This document shows positions 1-11,163 of a DNA stretch of 24,236 nucleotides, piece after piece; position 1 is the stretch's first letter, and every line of letters starts with the position of its first letter. This DNA is from Anaerolineales bacterium (lineage in GTDB: Bacteria; Chloroflexota; Anaerolineae; 4572-78; J111). The stretch is taken from contig JAAUSP010000038.1 of the NCBI GenBank assembly GCA_012032575.1, positions 1 through 24,236 of the forward strand, in the 5' to 3' direction. Position numbers and translations under genes: made by a program. The notes beneath the pieces are model-generated. The model was not told the DNA's origin, did no database searches, and worked only from the letters and a program-made list of their open reading frames with translations.

Positions 1-42
1 CGTGCCCCTACCCAAAACATTATCTGAACATCTATATCTTCA

Positions 43-1876
43 TCACCCCTGAGCCACACTGGTAGCCAGGTCGGCGATTTGCTCGCCGTTGGCATTGGGT
101 AAATAGGCATACTCGCCGTTGAGCCATTCGGCCAATTTTCGGGCTTCACCCCGGCTGAGATAGCTGCGCTGCGTATCCACCACAATCACCTGCAGGCGCG
201 ATTCGGCAATAAAGCGGCCAATTTGCTGGACCTCTTCCTGCACATTCCCGTCGGGACGCAGACTGACATTGGCCCGGCCATCGGTCAACAGAACCAGGAC
301 CGTTTGCAAAATTCCGCGACTTTCGGCCTGCTTGGCTACATCCGCCGCCAGCAGCAATGCCGAGGCCAATGGGGTGCCGCCACCAGTGGGCAGCAAATCG
401 AGCGCCCGCCGAGCCAGTTCGACGCTCTGGGTGGGCGGCATAAGCAGTTCCGCCTCCGGCCCGCGAAAAGAGATCAGCGCCACCCGATCCCGGTTAACAT
501 ACGCCTTTTGCAAGAGGGCGTGAATCGCGCCTTTGGCCTGGCGCATGCGGTGCAGGGCCATGCTGCCGCTGGCATCCACGGCAAAGCAGAACAGCGCCCC
601 GGCCTTGCTGCGATACTGCTTGACCCGCACATCCGACATTTGCAGCCGCACCCGGCTGTGCTTGCCGTTGCCATTGGTTTTACCCTGCGCCCGAATGCGC
701 TGCCAGGGGGCGGCGGCGCGGAGGGTGGCAATCACGTCAATCCGGGCGCGTTTGGGGTCGCCGGGAATGCTGCGGACATGCCGCCCGCGTTTACCGTCGG
801 TGCTGCCGCGAGAGCCGGAGCGTCCCCGGCGCAAATTGCGGAAGGGCAAATCCTCCAAATTTTCCGGCAGTTCGCTGGCCAGGGCTTCCAGAATTTGCTC
901 CGGCGGCAGGGTCAAGGTTTGCGGCGGCGCGGTTTCGTCGTCGTCTTCGCTTTTATCGGGGTCATCCTGTTCCGGTTCGGGCGGCGGTGGCGGTGGCGGT
1001 GGCGGATTCTGCTGCGGGGGAGCCGGAACTTGGGTAGCGCGAGGTAAAATAACCAGCCGCACGGCCAGAATTAAATCATCGTCTTCAACCGTGTCGCGCA
1101 GGGAGAGGGCGGCGGCGGCGCAGGCAGCCCACACGGTAAACAGGTCCACCCGGTGTCCTTCCACCCCGTATTGCAGGGCGGTCACGCTCAGTTGTTTGAT
1201 CTGCTCCGGGCGGATAGTGACATTGGGCAACTGCTCGCGGGCGGATTTTACCAGACCCTGCATAAATTCCAAATCTTCGGTCCAGGTATCCGGCTCTCCC
1301 AACAAATTGCGCCGGATCACGGCAGTGCGCTGGCCGGCGTCGAACGCCCCCGGCAGCGTGACCAGCAGCCCCACCCGGTCCAGCAGGTGACGGCGCGGCG
1401 GGCCTTCCGCCGGGTCATAGGAACCAATCAGACTAAATTCCGCCGGCGAGCGCAGACTGACCCCTTCCCGTTCCGACCCGCACCTCGCCCTGATCCAACG
1501 CCGCCAGGAGCAAATTAGTGCTGGCATCGGTCAACAGGTTGACTCCGTCGGCGTAGGCCACGCCGCCGTGAGCGCGGGCCAGCACCCCAGGCTGCATCAC
1601 CATTTGCCCGGTGCGCAGGGTCGCCTCCAAATCCAGCCCGCCGAGCAGATTTTCGGCGTCAATGCTGGGCGGCAGCTCGACAAAGGGGATGGTCTCATCG
1701 TTCAAAAGCAGGCGCATGCCCCGCGCCAGGGTAGATTTGCCGGTCCCGGCCGAAGCGGCCAGAATAATTCCGCGCAAACGCGGCTCGACGGCCAGCAGCA
1801 GCAGCGCTTGCTGGGCCGTTTCGAGGCCAATCAGGGCCGAAAAAGGTAGTTGCGTCGTTGCATTCATGTCAGGCAT
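43..1876 (-). CDS. bchD: Magnesium chelatase subunit D (one frameshift)
   Basis: This is the D subunit of the ATP-dependent Mg-chelatase, which with BchI and BchH inserts Mg2+ into protoporphyrin IX in the cytoplasm. The corrected protein is about 610 residues, normal for the family. Its N-terminal AAA+ domain has a Walker A-like ASAGTGKS (about residues 41-48). A proline run and acidic linker follow (about 290-315), then a von Willebrand A domain with MIDAS motif DASGS (about 434-438), GGGTPLAS and LLTDGRAN. The Walker B region reads VAYADGVNLL, so the catalytic Glu is Gly, in keeping with a D subunit that hydrolyses ATP poorly or not at all. An extra G at 1473-1474 breaks the frame; removing it restores RVEREGVSLR. 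The ATG at 1876 overlaps the upstream pucC-like stop by 8 nt; a second in-frame ATG lies at 1867. The annotation is secure; the start is less so. Confidence 0.93.
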
Positions 1877-3166
1877 CCGCCGAGAGTGCGGCCAGTTCGA
1901 TCAAATCGGGCTGGCGGCTGCGGAAGCGGGCCACGTCTATCTGGCTCAAAAGCAGCAATGAGGCCAACAGACAGCCGGCTTCGAGATAAAAGACGACCAC
2001 ATAACCCAGGGTCGCGTTGCTGGAGGCAAAAGTGACCAGATCACGCACGGTACTGCCCAAAAACGGCCCAATCCCCGCGACACCGCATCGGCCACGCCCC
2101 ATGCGCCAATAAAGAGGCCGGCCTGTTCAGCGGTGGTCATATCGAGCATCAGCGCCAGGTTGGTCGAGGTGGCAATGCCGGTCCCAAAGCCCAGGATGGC
2201 AATCCCCGGACGGAAGAGCTGTTCCCACTCCAGGCTGCCGCTCAGGCCAATCACCAGCAGGCCGACGGTGGCAATCATCCCACCCAGGGCCGCCCCTTGT
2301 TTTTTGTTCAGCCAGCGGCTCAGGATAAAGCCATAAGCCAGCAGCGCTACCAGGGTGGTGCCGCCCCACAGGGCGGTCAACTGGGTGGTTTGCTGCACGG
2401 TTAGCCCAAAGGCATGCGCCCCAAACGGCTCCAGCAGAATATCCTGGCCCAGAATTGCGGCCAGCATCAAAATCAGGTAGACAAAGAACAGCCGCGCCTG
2501 CGGGTTGTTGACCACAGCCCGGATGGCTTCCTGCTGGCTGTGGCGGGTTTGGGCGACGTGTATTTTTTGGCGCGGCTCCAGGCCGACCAATCCCACTGCC
2601 GCAATAATGAGCGCCACCAATCCGGCCAACCCAAACACGCGGATCAACTGCGCTTCACTGTAGGGTTCCAGCGACCGACCCAGCACAATCGCCGTCACAA
2701 TGATGCTGACGATCATCATAAACCACATCACGGCGATGGTGCGCGAGCGCTGCGACTCCTCCGACATATCACTGGCCAGCGACAGGTACGAGACGACGGC
2801 CAGGTTATAGCCTATGCCCCATAGCCCAAAGGCCACAATCCCCAGCCCAAAGCCGGCGGTAAAATTTTCGGCCATGGTCAGCGCCGCCATGGGGGTCAGC
2901 TTCATCCCGGCGATGCACAGGAACATGCCCAGCACAATATACGGGGTACGCCGGTAGCCAAAGAGGGGGTGCGTATCCGAATATTGACCGATCCAGACCT
3001 GGGCCGGCGATAAAAGGTAGGGCAGAACCACCAGCACCGCCACCACCGTCGAAAGGATGCCCAAATCATGGATCATGACCCGATTGAGCACCCCATAGAT
3101 CGCCACAAAGGTGATCCCTACGGCAACGTGCAGCAGTCCCAGGCGAATGTTCTTAAAAATAGTCAT
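1869..3166 (-). CDS. PucC/BCH2-family MFS protein, copy 1 (one frameshift)
   Basis: This is an integral membrane protein of the PucC/LhaA/BCH2 branch of the major facilitator superfamily. Members are needed for assembly of light-harvesting complexes or supply of pigment to them; the transported substrate is not settled. The corrected length is about 432 residues with around 12 hydrophobic segments. Family signatures are visible near the N-terminus: LNRVMIHDLGI, then LSPAQVWIGQYSD and GYRRTPYIVLG. Loss of one T from a T run (2059-2063) breaks the frame; restoring it gives GLGRFLGSTVRD and the last membrane helices. The start at 3166 follows a purine-rich GGGGGGAAAG. The gene lies between bchE and bchD and its stop overlaps the bchD start. 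It is clearly paralogous to the second copy at 19987-21429, but the two are diverged. Confidence 0.88.
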
Positions 3167-3240
3167 AATTTTACTTTCCCCCCTGAAAACCGGACAACGT
3201 CAACGTTTGTAAATCTTTCCAAAAACTATTATGCAATCTT

Positions 3241-3288
3241 CGTGTTGCGTGTTGCGTAAAATAAACGGAAGACGCAACACGCAACACG
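3241..3288. repeat. Heptanucleotide-repeat hairpin between bchE and pucC-like gene
   Basis: A perfect 17-bp inverted repeat, CGTGTTGCGTGTTGCGT at 3241-3257 and its complement at 3272-3288, encloses a 14-nt loop. Each arm is itself a tandem repeat of the heptamer GTGTTGC. It sits in the 148-nt spacer between the bchE stop and the pucC-like start. No T tract follows on the minus strand, so a simple intrinsic terminator is not supported. An mRNA-processing or stability hairpin, or a dispersed repeat of the genome, is more likely. A two-copy heptamer TTTAGCT (3302-3315) runs into the bchE stop codon. Confidence 0.85.
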
Positions 3289-3314
3289 AGCCTTAAATAC
3301 CTTTAGCTTTTAGC

Positions 3315-4905
3315 TCAGCACTTATAAGCCACCTGATCCGGTTCACGCTCTTTGCCGTGATGGCTGAGACGGCGGAAATCATTATCCACACAAAATTCCG
3401 GGCGGCTGGTTTTGAGATTGGCCAATTCCTCGCGGGTAAAGACCTTCGACTCGTCGAAGCCCAGGTCAATTTGGGTTTGCAGCCCGTGCTGTTGAACCCG
3501 GCCCAGGTCATAGAAGCGCTTGGTGAAGGTGGTCTTGGCAAACGCCTTCAGACAGCCCAGCATATATTTGCGCTTGAAGCTGTCGCGGATGAAAGGATAG
3601 CCGAAGAAGGTCTTGCGCATATAGAAGCGGCCATAGCAGCGCAGCACACCCTTGAGCACATCCTCCCGGTCCATCGCTTCCGGTTTCATAATCGGCGTGA
3701 CGAAGTTGTACTTGGAGTAATCGCGCACTTCCACCCGGTCGCCCAAATCCTCAAACAACTCGGCAAAAGGCCAGGGCGTGTACATGTTCCAGTTCGCCAT
3801 ATCCGGGTCCCAATCCAGGGCCATGCGATAGGTCTCTTCAATGGTCTCCGGCGTTTCGTTTTCCATACCCATAATAAACTGGGCTTCGGCCACCATGCCG
3901 TTTTTCTTCAACAACTGAATGGCCCGTTTGTTTTGCTCGATGGTGGTCTCTTTGCGGAAGACTTCCAGGTTCATCTGGCTGGCCGACTCCGTCCCCAGCG
4001 AGACGTGGACCAACCCGGCCCGGCGATACATAGGTAGCAGCTCTTCGTCGCGCAAAATGTCGGTCACGCGGGTATTGATCCCCCAATGGATGCCCAATTT
4101 GCGCCGCTCTAATTCCTCGCACATAGCCACAAATTTGCGTTTGTGAATGGTCGGCTCCTCATCGGCCAGGATGAAGAAGCCCACTTTGTACTGTTTGGTC
4201 AGTACCTCGATTTCGTCCACAAACTTTTTGGGATCACGCACCCGGTAATCCCGCCAGAACATCCACTGCGAACAGAAGCGGCAGGTGAAGGGCAGCCAGC
4301 GGGCGAAAGTTGGGCACGGCCACGCGCGTGTTGAGCGGCACATAGATGTATTTGTCCCATTCCAGCAGGCTCCAATCCGGGGTCAGCGAGTCGATATCTT
4401 GCAGCGGTGGTTGAGCCGGGGTGGTGACAATTTGCTCGTCTTCAATAAAAGCCAGCCCCCTGATGTCTCGCCGTTCCTTCAAATCGGCCCCGGCTTCGAT
4501 GGAGCGCAGCAAATTGACGATGATCTCTTCCCCTTCACCGCGCACGATATAATCAATCCAGGGGGCTTCGGTGAGCACCTGGAGATACATAAAAGTGGGA
4601 TGGATGCCGCCCAGGATAGTTTTGGCCTGGGGTCGTTCTTCGCGGGCAATTTGCAGGGCGCTCTGAGCTTTGTAAATCATCGGGGTGATGGCCGTCGCCA
4701 GGACCACATCCGGCTCATTCTGGCGGATGATTTCCCGCAGCTTGTCGTCGGGAATATTGTTGGTCATGGCATCCACAAAACGGATATTGTTATAGCCGGC
4801 CCCCTTCAACGCCCCGCCGATATAAGCCACCCAACTGGGCGGCCAGTTCCCGGCAATTTCGGCCCCACCGGCATGATAGTTGGGTTGGATCATCATAATA
4901 CGCAT
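3315..4905 (-). CDS. bchE: Anaerobic Mg-protoporphyrin IX monomethyl ester cyclase BchE (frameshifted)
   Basis: This is the oxygen-independent, B12-linked radical SAM enzyme that forms ring E, converting Mg-protoporphyrin monomethyl ester to protochlorophyllide. The corrected protein is about 529 residues. The N-terminal B12-binding-like domain contains GGIHPTFM and YIVRGEGEE. The radical SAM domain begins near residue 200 and reads PFTCRFCSQW. In the raw sequence the first cysteine of CxxxCxxC is missing: after removing one extra T (4306-4308) the text reads NFARWLPFTCRFC, while the family has NFARGCPFTCRFC. An extra T at 4298 and a lost C at 4290-4292 would account for this exactly. The ATG at 4905 lies just after the bchJ stop, and its AGGAGAG ribosome site is inside the bchJ 3' end. 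No aerobic cyclase (acsF) is seen here. Confidence 0.93.
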
Positions 4906-4909
4906 AATT

Positions 4910-5558
4910 TTAACTCTCCTTTGTTTTTACTTCAAATAAGCGGGAAAGCATCGGCGCTTCCACTACGCCCGAACCCCCCAGGTTGAATAAATAAACACAA
5001 CAAGCCTGACCACCCTGCCACGAAACAGTGGTTTCCATCTGTGCCCGTCCGTCAATCAGCACCCGGATCAGATGGGCAAAAGTGCCACCGTAAAAACCAC
5101 AGACCGCCTCAGCCGGATGAATATGGGTTGTCACCGTAAGCTGGGGAGTCTGTCCAACCTCATAATGGAACCTGCCGCTGCCCGCAAAGGTCCAGGCATG
5201 CCGGCTGATGGCTACCAGCAGCAGCTTCAACGCCAGGCGATGGGGCAGCGGTTTTAACAACCACTGAAACGGACGGGGAATCCGATGCTGGAGCAAGTAC
5301 CCGGCCGTTAACTGGCCGGAACGCTGCAACACCCGCTGCGCCTGCTCAGGGCCGAGTTGATCGGCCAGGGCCGTCACCAGGGCGGCAAACGACTCCTCAA
5401 TCTACCATCTCCGTCACGGTTTGGTGCAGCAAATATTCCAGACCGCATTGGCGCAGAATCGCTGCTACCTGCGCCTCAGCATAACTTTCGCGCAGCGCCC
5501 GCACCGTCTGCGTCAGCGAGTTGGGGCCGATTTTGGCCTGACCCGTTATCTCATGCAT
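4910..5558 (-). CDS. bchJ: BchJ, V4R-domain bacteriochlorophyll biosynthesis protein (one frameshift)
   Basis: The corrected protein is about 215 residues, with a C-terminal V4R (4-vinyl reductase type) domain around HAWTFAGSGRF, VCGFYGGTF and CCVYLFNLGG. BchJ was once named divinyl reductase. That role is now mostly assigned to other enzymes, and BchJ is viewed as an accessory protein of the early Mg-porphyrin steps. Its position directly after bchH fits the latter. The ATG at 5558 overlaps the bchH stop by 8 nt (ATGCATGA), which suggests translational coupling. A single extra T at 5399-5400 creates a premature TGA after EMVD; removing it joins EMVDEESFAALVTALADQ in one frame. The N-terminal 53 residues would be missed if only the downstream ATG were used. 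Confidence 0.85.
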
Positions 5559-8500
5559 AAATACCCTCTAACTGGTCTTCCAGGTTGCCGTAAATGTCGC
5601 GCAACTGCTCGATGACTTCTTCGCTGGCATCCCAGAAACCGCGAGACTCAGCCTCCAGCAGACGGCGGGCGATGGCGGCGGCGGCATGCGGATTGGCCTT
5701 GCCCAGGCGTTCGCGCATTTGTTCATCCAGCAGGAAAGTCTCGGCCACATCCTGATAGACCCAACCTTCGACGGCATTCGCCGTAGCGCTCCAGCCGTAG
5801 GTGTTGTCCACCCGCGTTTCGATTTCGCGCACGCCTTCGTAGCCGTGGACCAGCATAGCCTCGTACCACTTGGGGTTGAGCAGCTTGGCCCGCGACTCCA
5901 TCCGCACCATCTGTTGCAGCGACGACAGCCGCCCGTTAAGCGAAATGGCATCGGCCACCATCACCGACGGGCGCTGACCGCTCATCTTCTCGACGCTCTT
6001 GGTCACGCCGCCCAGGTATTCGTAGTAATGGTCCACATCGTTGATACCGATTTCAAAGCTGTCAACATTTTGGAAGGCCGCGTTGACCGTCGAGAGCGAA
6101 CGTTCCATAATCGCACGGGCATTGCGCCACTCGCCGCGAGCGCCGTAAGCAAAGCATTTGCGGCTGACAAAGGTTTCGCTCAACTCGCCGTCGTCCTCCC
6201 AATTGCTGCTTTCAATCAGGTGATTGATACTGGCCCCATACTGGCCGGGCGCGTTGGTAAAAATGCGCGTCGCCGCTTCATCCAGCGGCACGTTCAATTC
6301 GGCGGCGTGGGCCAGCGAATGTTTACGCACAAAGTTCCATTCTTCCGGTTCGGGCGCTTCGGCGGCCAGACGCACCGCCTTGTCGAGCAGATTCATCTGG
6401 TGGTGGAGCAAATCGCGGAAAATGCCGCTGACCGTCACCACCACGTCAATCCGGGGCCGGCCCAACTCATTCAGGGAGATCAGTTCGACATCGCTGATCT
6501 TGCCCAGTTCATCCGGGATGGCCCGCGCCCCCAGCAGGGCCAGCACCTGGGCCACGCCTTCACAGTCGCTCTTGAGGTTGTCGGTGCCCCACAGAATCAT
6601 CGCCACTGTTTCGGGCAGGCCGCCCTGTTCGCGGATCAGCCGTTCCAGCATCTCACGCATCAACTGCGCCCCGGTCTGGTGGGCGGCGGGGGTGGGCACG
6701 CGGTAGGGGTCAAGGCCATGCAGGTTGCGACCGGTCGGCACGACGCCGGCGTTGCGGACCACATCGTTGCCGGGCGAGGGCGGAATATAACCGCCGTTCA
6801 AGGCCCGCAATAGACCCTCCATTTCGCGCTCTTCGACAATCCGCCCCAGCAAATCATCCAGCGATTCCCACAGTTTACCCAGGAGGCCGGGCTGAATCTT
6901 GGCAACCTGGTGCAGGTAGGCGTCCACTTCCGCCGTATTGAGCCGGGGGCTACGGGGAGCGGCCACAAAGAGATTCATGGCCTCACGACAAATCAGGTCA
7001 ATCCGGTCCCAACATTCCTGAGCGGCGGCATCTATTTTGAGCCGCTCTTGCAGGTCTTGATAGTTCCAGCCCAACCCGTGCGCCACCAGTTGCGGCAGCG
7101 GCGGCAGGGTTTGTCACGTCCGGCCACGGCAACGCGGGTAAAGGCGGCCACCAGGGCCATCACATCTACCAGCACCGCTTCGGTGGGAGACTCGCCCAGC
7201 ACGTGCAGGCCCATCGGAATCATGCGGTGTTCGATCTTGATCAATTCGTGGGCCAGAGCGTTAATGTAGGTTTCGTTGTCCTTCAGACTGCTACCCGGTG
7301 GCAGTGTATCCAGGGAGGCTTCTTCAATCGTAATACCCAACTTCTCGGCCTGGACACGAATATCTTCGGCCAACGCATCGCTGGGGCGCTGGCGGTAGCC
7401 GTCCACGCTGTCTTTGAGCAGCCGCAGCCCTTTATACAGCCCAGCCTGTTGCAGCGGCGGAACCATGTAGCTGATCAGCGTGGCCGCACCGCGCCGCTTG
7501 GCAATGGTCCCCTCGCTGGGGTTGTTGACGCTGTAGTAGTAGAAATTCGGCAGGCTGCCCAGCAAACGGGTCGGCCAGCATTTGGCGCTCATGCCGGCCT
7601 GTTTGCCCGGCATAAATTCCAGCGCGCCGTGCGTACCAAAGTGCAAAACCGCATCCGCCCCAAACATGTGCTCAAGCCAGGTGTAGAAGGCGGCAAAGCC
7701 GTGGTGGGGCGAGGCGTCTTTCGCCATCAGCAGGCGCATCGGGTCGCGCTCGTAGCCAAAGCTGGGCTGGATGCCGATAAAGACATTGCCTAACTGCTTG
7801 CCCAGGATGTAAAAATCGCGGCCATCGTTGAGGAGTTGGCCCGGCGCGTAACCCCAAATTGGCTCAATTTCGGTGTAGGGTGGGAAGAGGCGGCGGTAAT
7901 CGTCCAGCTTGAGACGCGCCCCCACGTTGCCGTCGGTGCCGAACAGCAGCGAGTTGCCCCTCCACCACTTCCTGGCGCAGGGCTTCCGCCGTCGCCGGCA
8001 GTTCAATTTGATAGCCTTCCTGCTTCATCTCGGCCAGCAGCCGGTGGATGCTGACAAAGACATCCAGGTAGGCCGCTGTGCCGACATTGCCCAGGTTGGG
8101 CGGGAAGCTAAAGAGCACAATCGCCACTTTTTTCTCGGCGTTGGTTTTGGTAGACAGGCCCACCCGCCGCTTGACCCGCTCGGCGACCAACTCGATTTGG
8201 GGCTGGAGCGCCACAAATTTGTCGTTTTCGGCCGTAGGTCCGCCGTAGACCAGCGGCTCGGCGGCTCCGTCCAGTTCGGGGATGGTCACATTCATGGCGA
8301 CTTGCAGGGGGGTCAGACCCACCTCGTTGCGCTGCCAGTCTTCCACCCGCTGGAAGGAGAGGGGAATCAGGTCGAGATAACCCACGTCGAGCGACTCCAG
8401 CACCTCGCGGGCTTCGTCGGGCCGGCTTTCGGCCATGCCGCCCACCAGCGAGAAACCGGCCACATTGAGCAGGAGTTGGACCCCGCTTTGAGGTCTGCCG

Positions 8501-9375
8501 GTGGGGGTGAAGAACTGCTCAATGGCCGGACGAAAATCGAGGCCGGCGCTGTAACCCAGCCGCGCTTCGATACCCCGCGCTTCCAGGCTGCGCACGAGCG
8601 CGTCAAGGTGAACTGTGTTCCCGCTGAGGATCACCGCCCGCATCGAGAGCAGACCAACGCTTCCCTGCCAGTCTGACGAGCGGCCATTTTGCTGCCTGCG
8701 CCAGCGCTGGTAGCTGTCCAAATCGGGGAAGGGGGCCGGGGCGTCGGGGTGATACAGGGCGGTGTCGGGGTAATGGAGCGGTTCTTCGAGGGGGAGTTTG
8801 TCGCCGTAACCCGGCAGGTAACGGGAGATGAGCATGCACAACATCCGGTACAGATTTTCCGGCGAACTGTTCAGCCAGTAATCGTGGACGGCAATATAGG
8901 TATGCACGTCGCGCATCTTGCCGGGGATATATTTCATGATTTTGCCCAGGTTGCGCAGCAGGGCAAGCTGGCGCTTGCTTTCGCCGGCCCCGCCCATGGG
9001 CATAAATTTCTGCATCCAGCGCTTGAGCATCCCCGGCGGCTCGTCGCTGACTTTGGGCTTGAGCACAAATTTGCCAATGCGGGTGCAGCGGATCAAAGCC
9101 GGGTTGCTGGCGATGATACAAACCGAAGCGGGCGTCTGGGCCAGAATGGTTTGCAGCGGTCGGACCATTTCCTCGCCAAACAGCATGGCCCCAAAAATAA
9201 AGTCGGCGCGGGCCGCGTCATCGCTGAGGCGCTTGAAAGCTTCCTCATTATGCAGCGTGGTGGCGCTGTAAACGACAAATTGCAGGTCAAGGCCATGTTC
9301 GCGTTTTAACATGGCCGCAGCCTGGCGCAGCGCGGCGCTGTGATTGCCATCCATTGTCAAAAAAATAAAAAACAT
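5551..9375 (-). CDS. bchH: Magnesium chelatase subunit H, copy 1 (two frameshifts)
   Basis: This is the large porphyrin-binding subunit of Mg-chelatase and likely its catalytic subunit. The corrected protein is about 1274 residues, normal length. Conserved BchH stretches include FVFITMDG-like [16 protein letters not shown] at the start, [64 protein letters not shown] and [14 protein letters not shown]. Two indels break it: an extra G in the C/G run at 7957-7960 (repair gives [16 protein letters not shown]) and a lost A at 7110-7112 (repair gives [18 protein letters not shown]). I chose the ATG at 9375, preceded by GGGGAGGGATATTTCG, over an earlier in-frame ATG at 9420. It lies 56 nt after bchM and overlaps bchJ. 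It is strongly similar to copy 2 in the C-terminal two thirds. Confidence 0.95.
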
Positions 9376-9431
9376 CGAAATATCCCTCCCCAAAAAGATC
9401 AGCCTCGGCGTCGGGGCCAATCCGGTGAACG

Positions 9432-10115
9432 CTAATCTCTGGCCGCCTCTAGCAATCGAACATGATAGAAGCCGTGATTAATATTGGCGGTGCGGCGGAC
9501 CCGCATGCCTGCCGCAGCCAACGCCCCCGCCACCACACTGTCGGGCATCATCTGAATTTCGGCCCGGCGGTGATTTTTGGGAAACCAGCCGCCCAGCCAA
9601 TGCAGCGAGGCCAGGAAGCGGTTGTAGGCGGCGTAGGTAAAAATGAATGGACCGTCGCACTGCCCGGCCAGGGTAGCGCACAGACGCTCGAAAGATTCAC
9701 GGGGATAATGAACCAGCACATCAAAACAGACTACGGCCTCAAACCGGCCGCTCACACTTTCGATGTCCCCCTGGAAAAACCGAATTTGATCGGTCAGCCC
9801 GACCTGTTGGGCGGTAATCTGCGCGGCCTCGACCATGCGCGGGGCAATGTCAATGGCTGTCACCTGGAAGCCGCGCTGGGCCATCATCAGGCTGAACAGA
9901 CCCGTCCCGCAGCCGGCATCCAGCAGCGTGCCGCTGGTGCGGCTCTCCAACAGCCAGGAGGCCGCCTGGTTGAGCATCAACTCGTGGCCTTCGCGCACCG
10001 TCCGCCGGATATGAGACAGCTTGGCCTGTCCGTTATAAATGGCCGACCAGCGCTCGAAGCCGATGCCGTCAAAATAACTCTGAAGCTGGACTTTGTGGGT
10101 CACAGAATCGAACAT
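9432..10115 (-). CDS. bchM: Mg-protoporphyrin IX O-methyltransferase
   Basis: BchM transfers a methyl group from S-adenosylmethionine to the ring C propionate of Mg-protoporphyrin IX. This is the step directly after Mg-chelatase, and the product is the BchE substrate. The protein is 227 residues, intact, and a class I SAM methyltransferase. Motif I reads TLLDAGCGTGLFSLM (about 63-77), followed by VTAIDIAPRMVE and FEAVVCFDVLVHYP. The C-terminus carries the family-typical FPKNHRRAEIQMM. The start at 10115 is preferred over an in-frame ATG at 10145 inside bchL. It lies 4 nt after the bchL TAA and has GGAGGTAA as ribosome site, which is formed by the last codons and stop of bchL. Confidence 0.94.
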   Translation of the reverse strand: MFDSVTHKVQLQSYFDGIGFERWSAIYNGQAKLSHIRRTVREGHELMLNQAASWLLESRTSGTLLDAGCGTGLFSLMMAQRGFQVTAIDIAPRMVEAAQITAQQVGLTDQIRFFQGDIESVSGRFEAVVCFDVLVHYPRESFERLCATLAGQCDGPFIFTYAAYNRFLASLHWLGGWFPKNHRRAEIQMMPDSVVAGALAAAGMRVRRTANINHGFYHVRLLEAARD

Positions 10116-10119
10116 AGCC

Positions 10120-10952
<833 letters not shown>

Positions 10953-10959
10953 TTAAATA

Positions 10960-10987
10960 GTAGTCAGTAAACAGTAGTCAGTAGTCA
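10960..10987. repeat. Heptanucleotide tandem repeat upstream of bchL
   Basis: Four heptamers occur in a row: GTAGTCA, GTAAACA, GTAGTCA, GTAGTCA. They lie in the leader between bchB and bchL, 20 nt upstream of the bchL start. They resemble the short tandemly repeated heptamers known from cyanobacterial genomes. No function can be read from them. Confidence 0.8.
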
Positions 10988-11000
10988 GATAATATCATTT

Positions 11001-11154
11001 GGTTAAGCAGCATCCTGAGTAGGCCGAAGGCCGTATCGAAGGGTGCTGCGCTGTCAGAAAGTCGTCGCCAACTCGCACCCTTCGACACTTGCGCCTGCAC
11101 GGCAAGTGCAGGTGTACGCGCTCCGCGCTACTCAGGATGCTTTTCTGGCTTAAC
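11001..11154. repeat. Palindromic element with internal hairpin in the bchB-bchL spacer
   Basis: Two arms face each other. The outer arms share AGCATCCTGAGTAG (left, ending at 11022) and its complement (right, 11128-11141). Further out, GTTAAGC pairs again after a 6-nt interruption. The inner arms share TCGAAGGGTGC (11036-11046) with its complement at 11075-11085. The right arm carries an extra segment of about 26 nt, with its own potential hairpin CCTGCAC/GTGCAGG (11094-11113). The two arms thus look like inverted copies of one short dispersed repeat. No coding region is present. It could act as a non-autonomous mobile element, an mRNA hairpin or an attenuator. Confidence 0.8.
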
Positions 11155-11163
11155 TTGGAACAC

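Noticed and set aside
1..20. Start of another gene at the left edge (ATG at 20 on the minus strand)
   Set aside because: Only six codons are visible and no clear ribosome site precedes it, so it cannot be supported.
1433..1876. A separate short BchI-like ATPase gene
   Set aside because: It is the N-terminal AAA+ part of bchD, cut by the extra G near 1473; the continuation RVEREGVSLR is found in the next frame.
5686..6813. A 375-codon open frame on the plus strand opposite bchH copy 1
   Set aside because: It lies wholly inside a well-supported bchH, has no ribosome site or family look, and similar long antisense frames occur opposite the other GC-rich genes (for example 16246-17190 and 223-1047).
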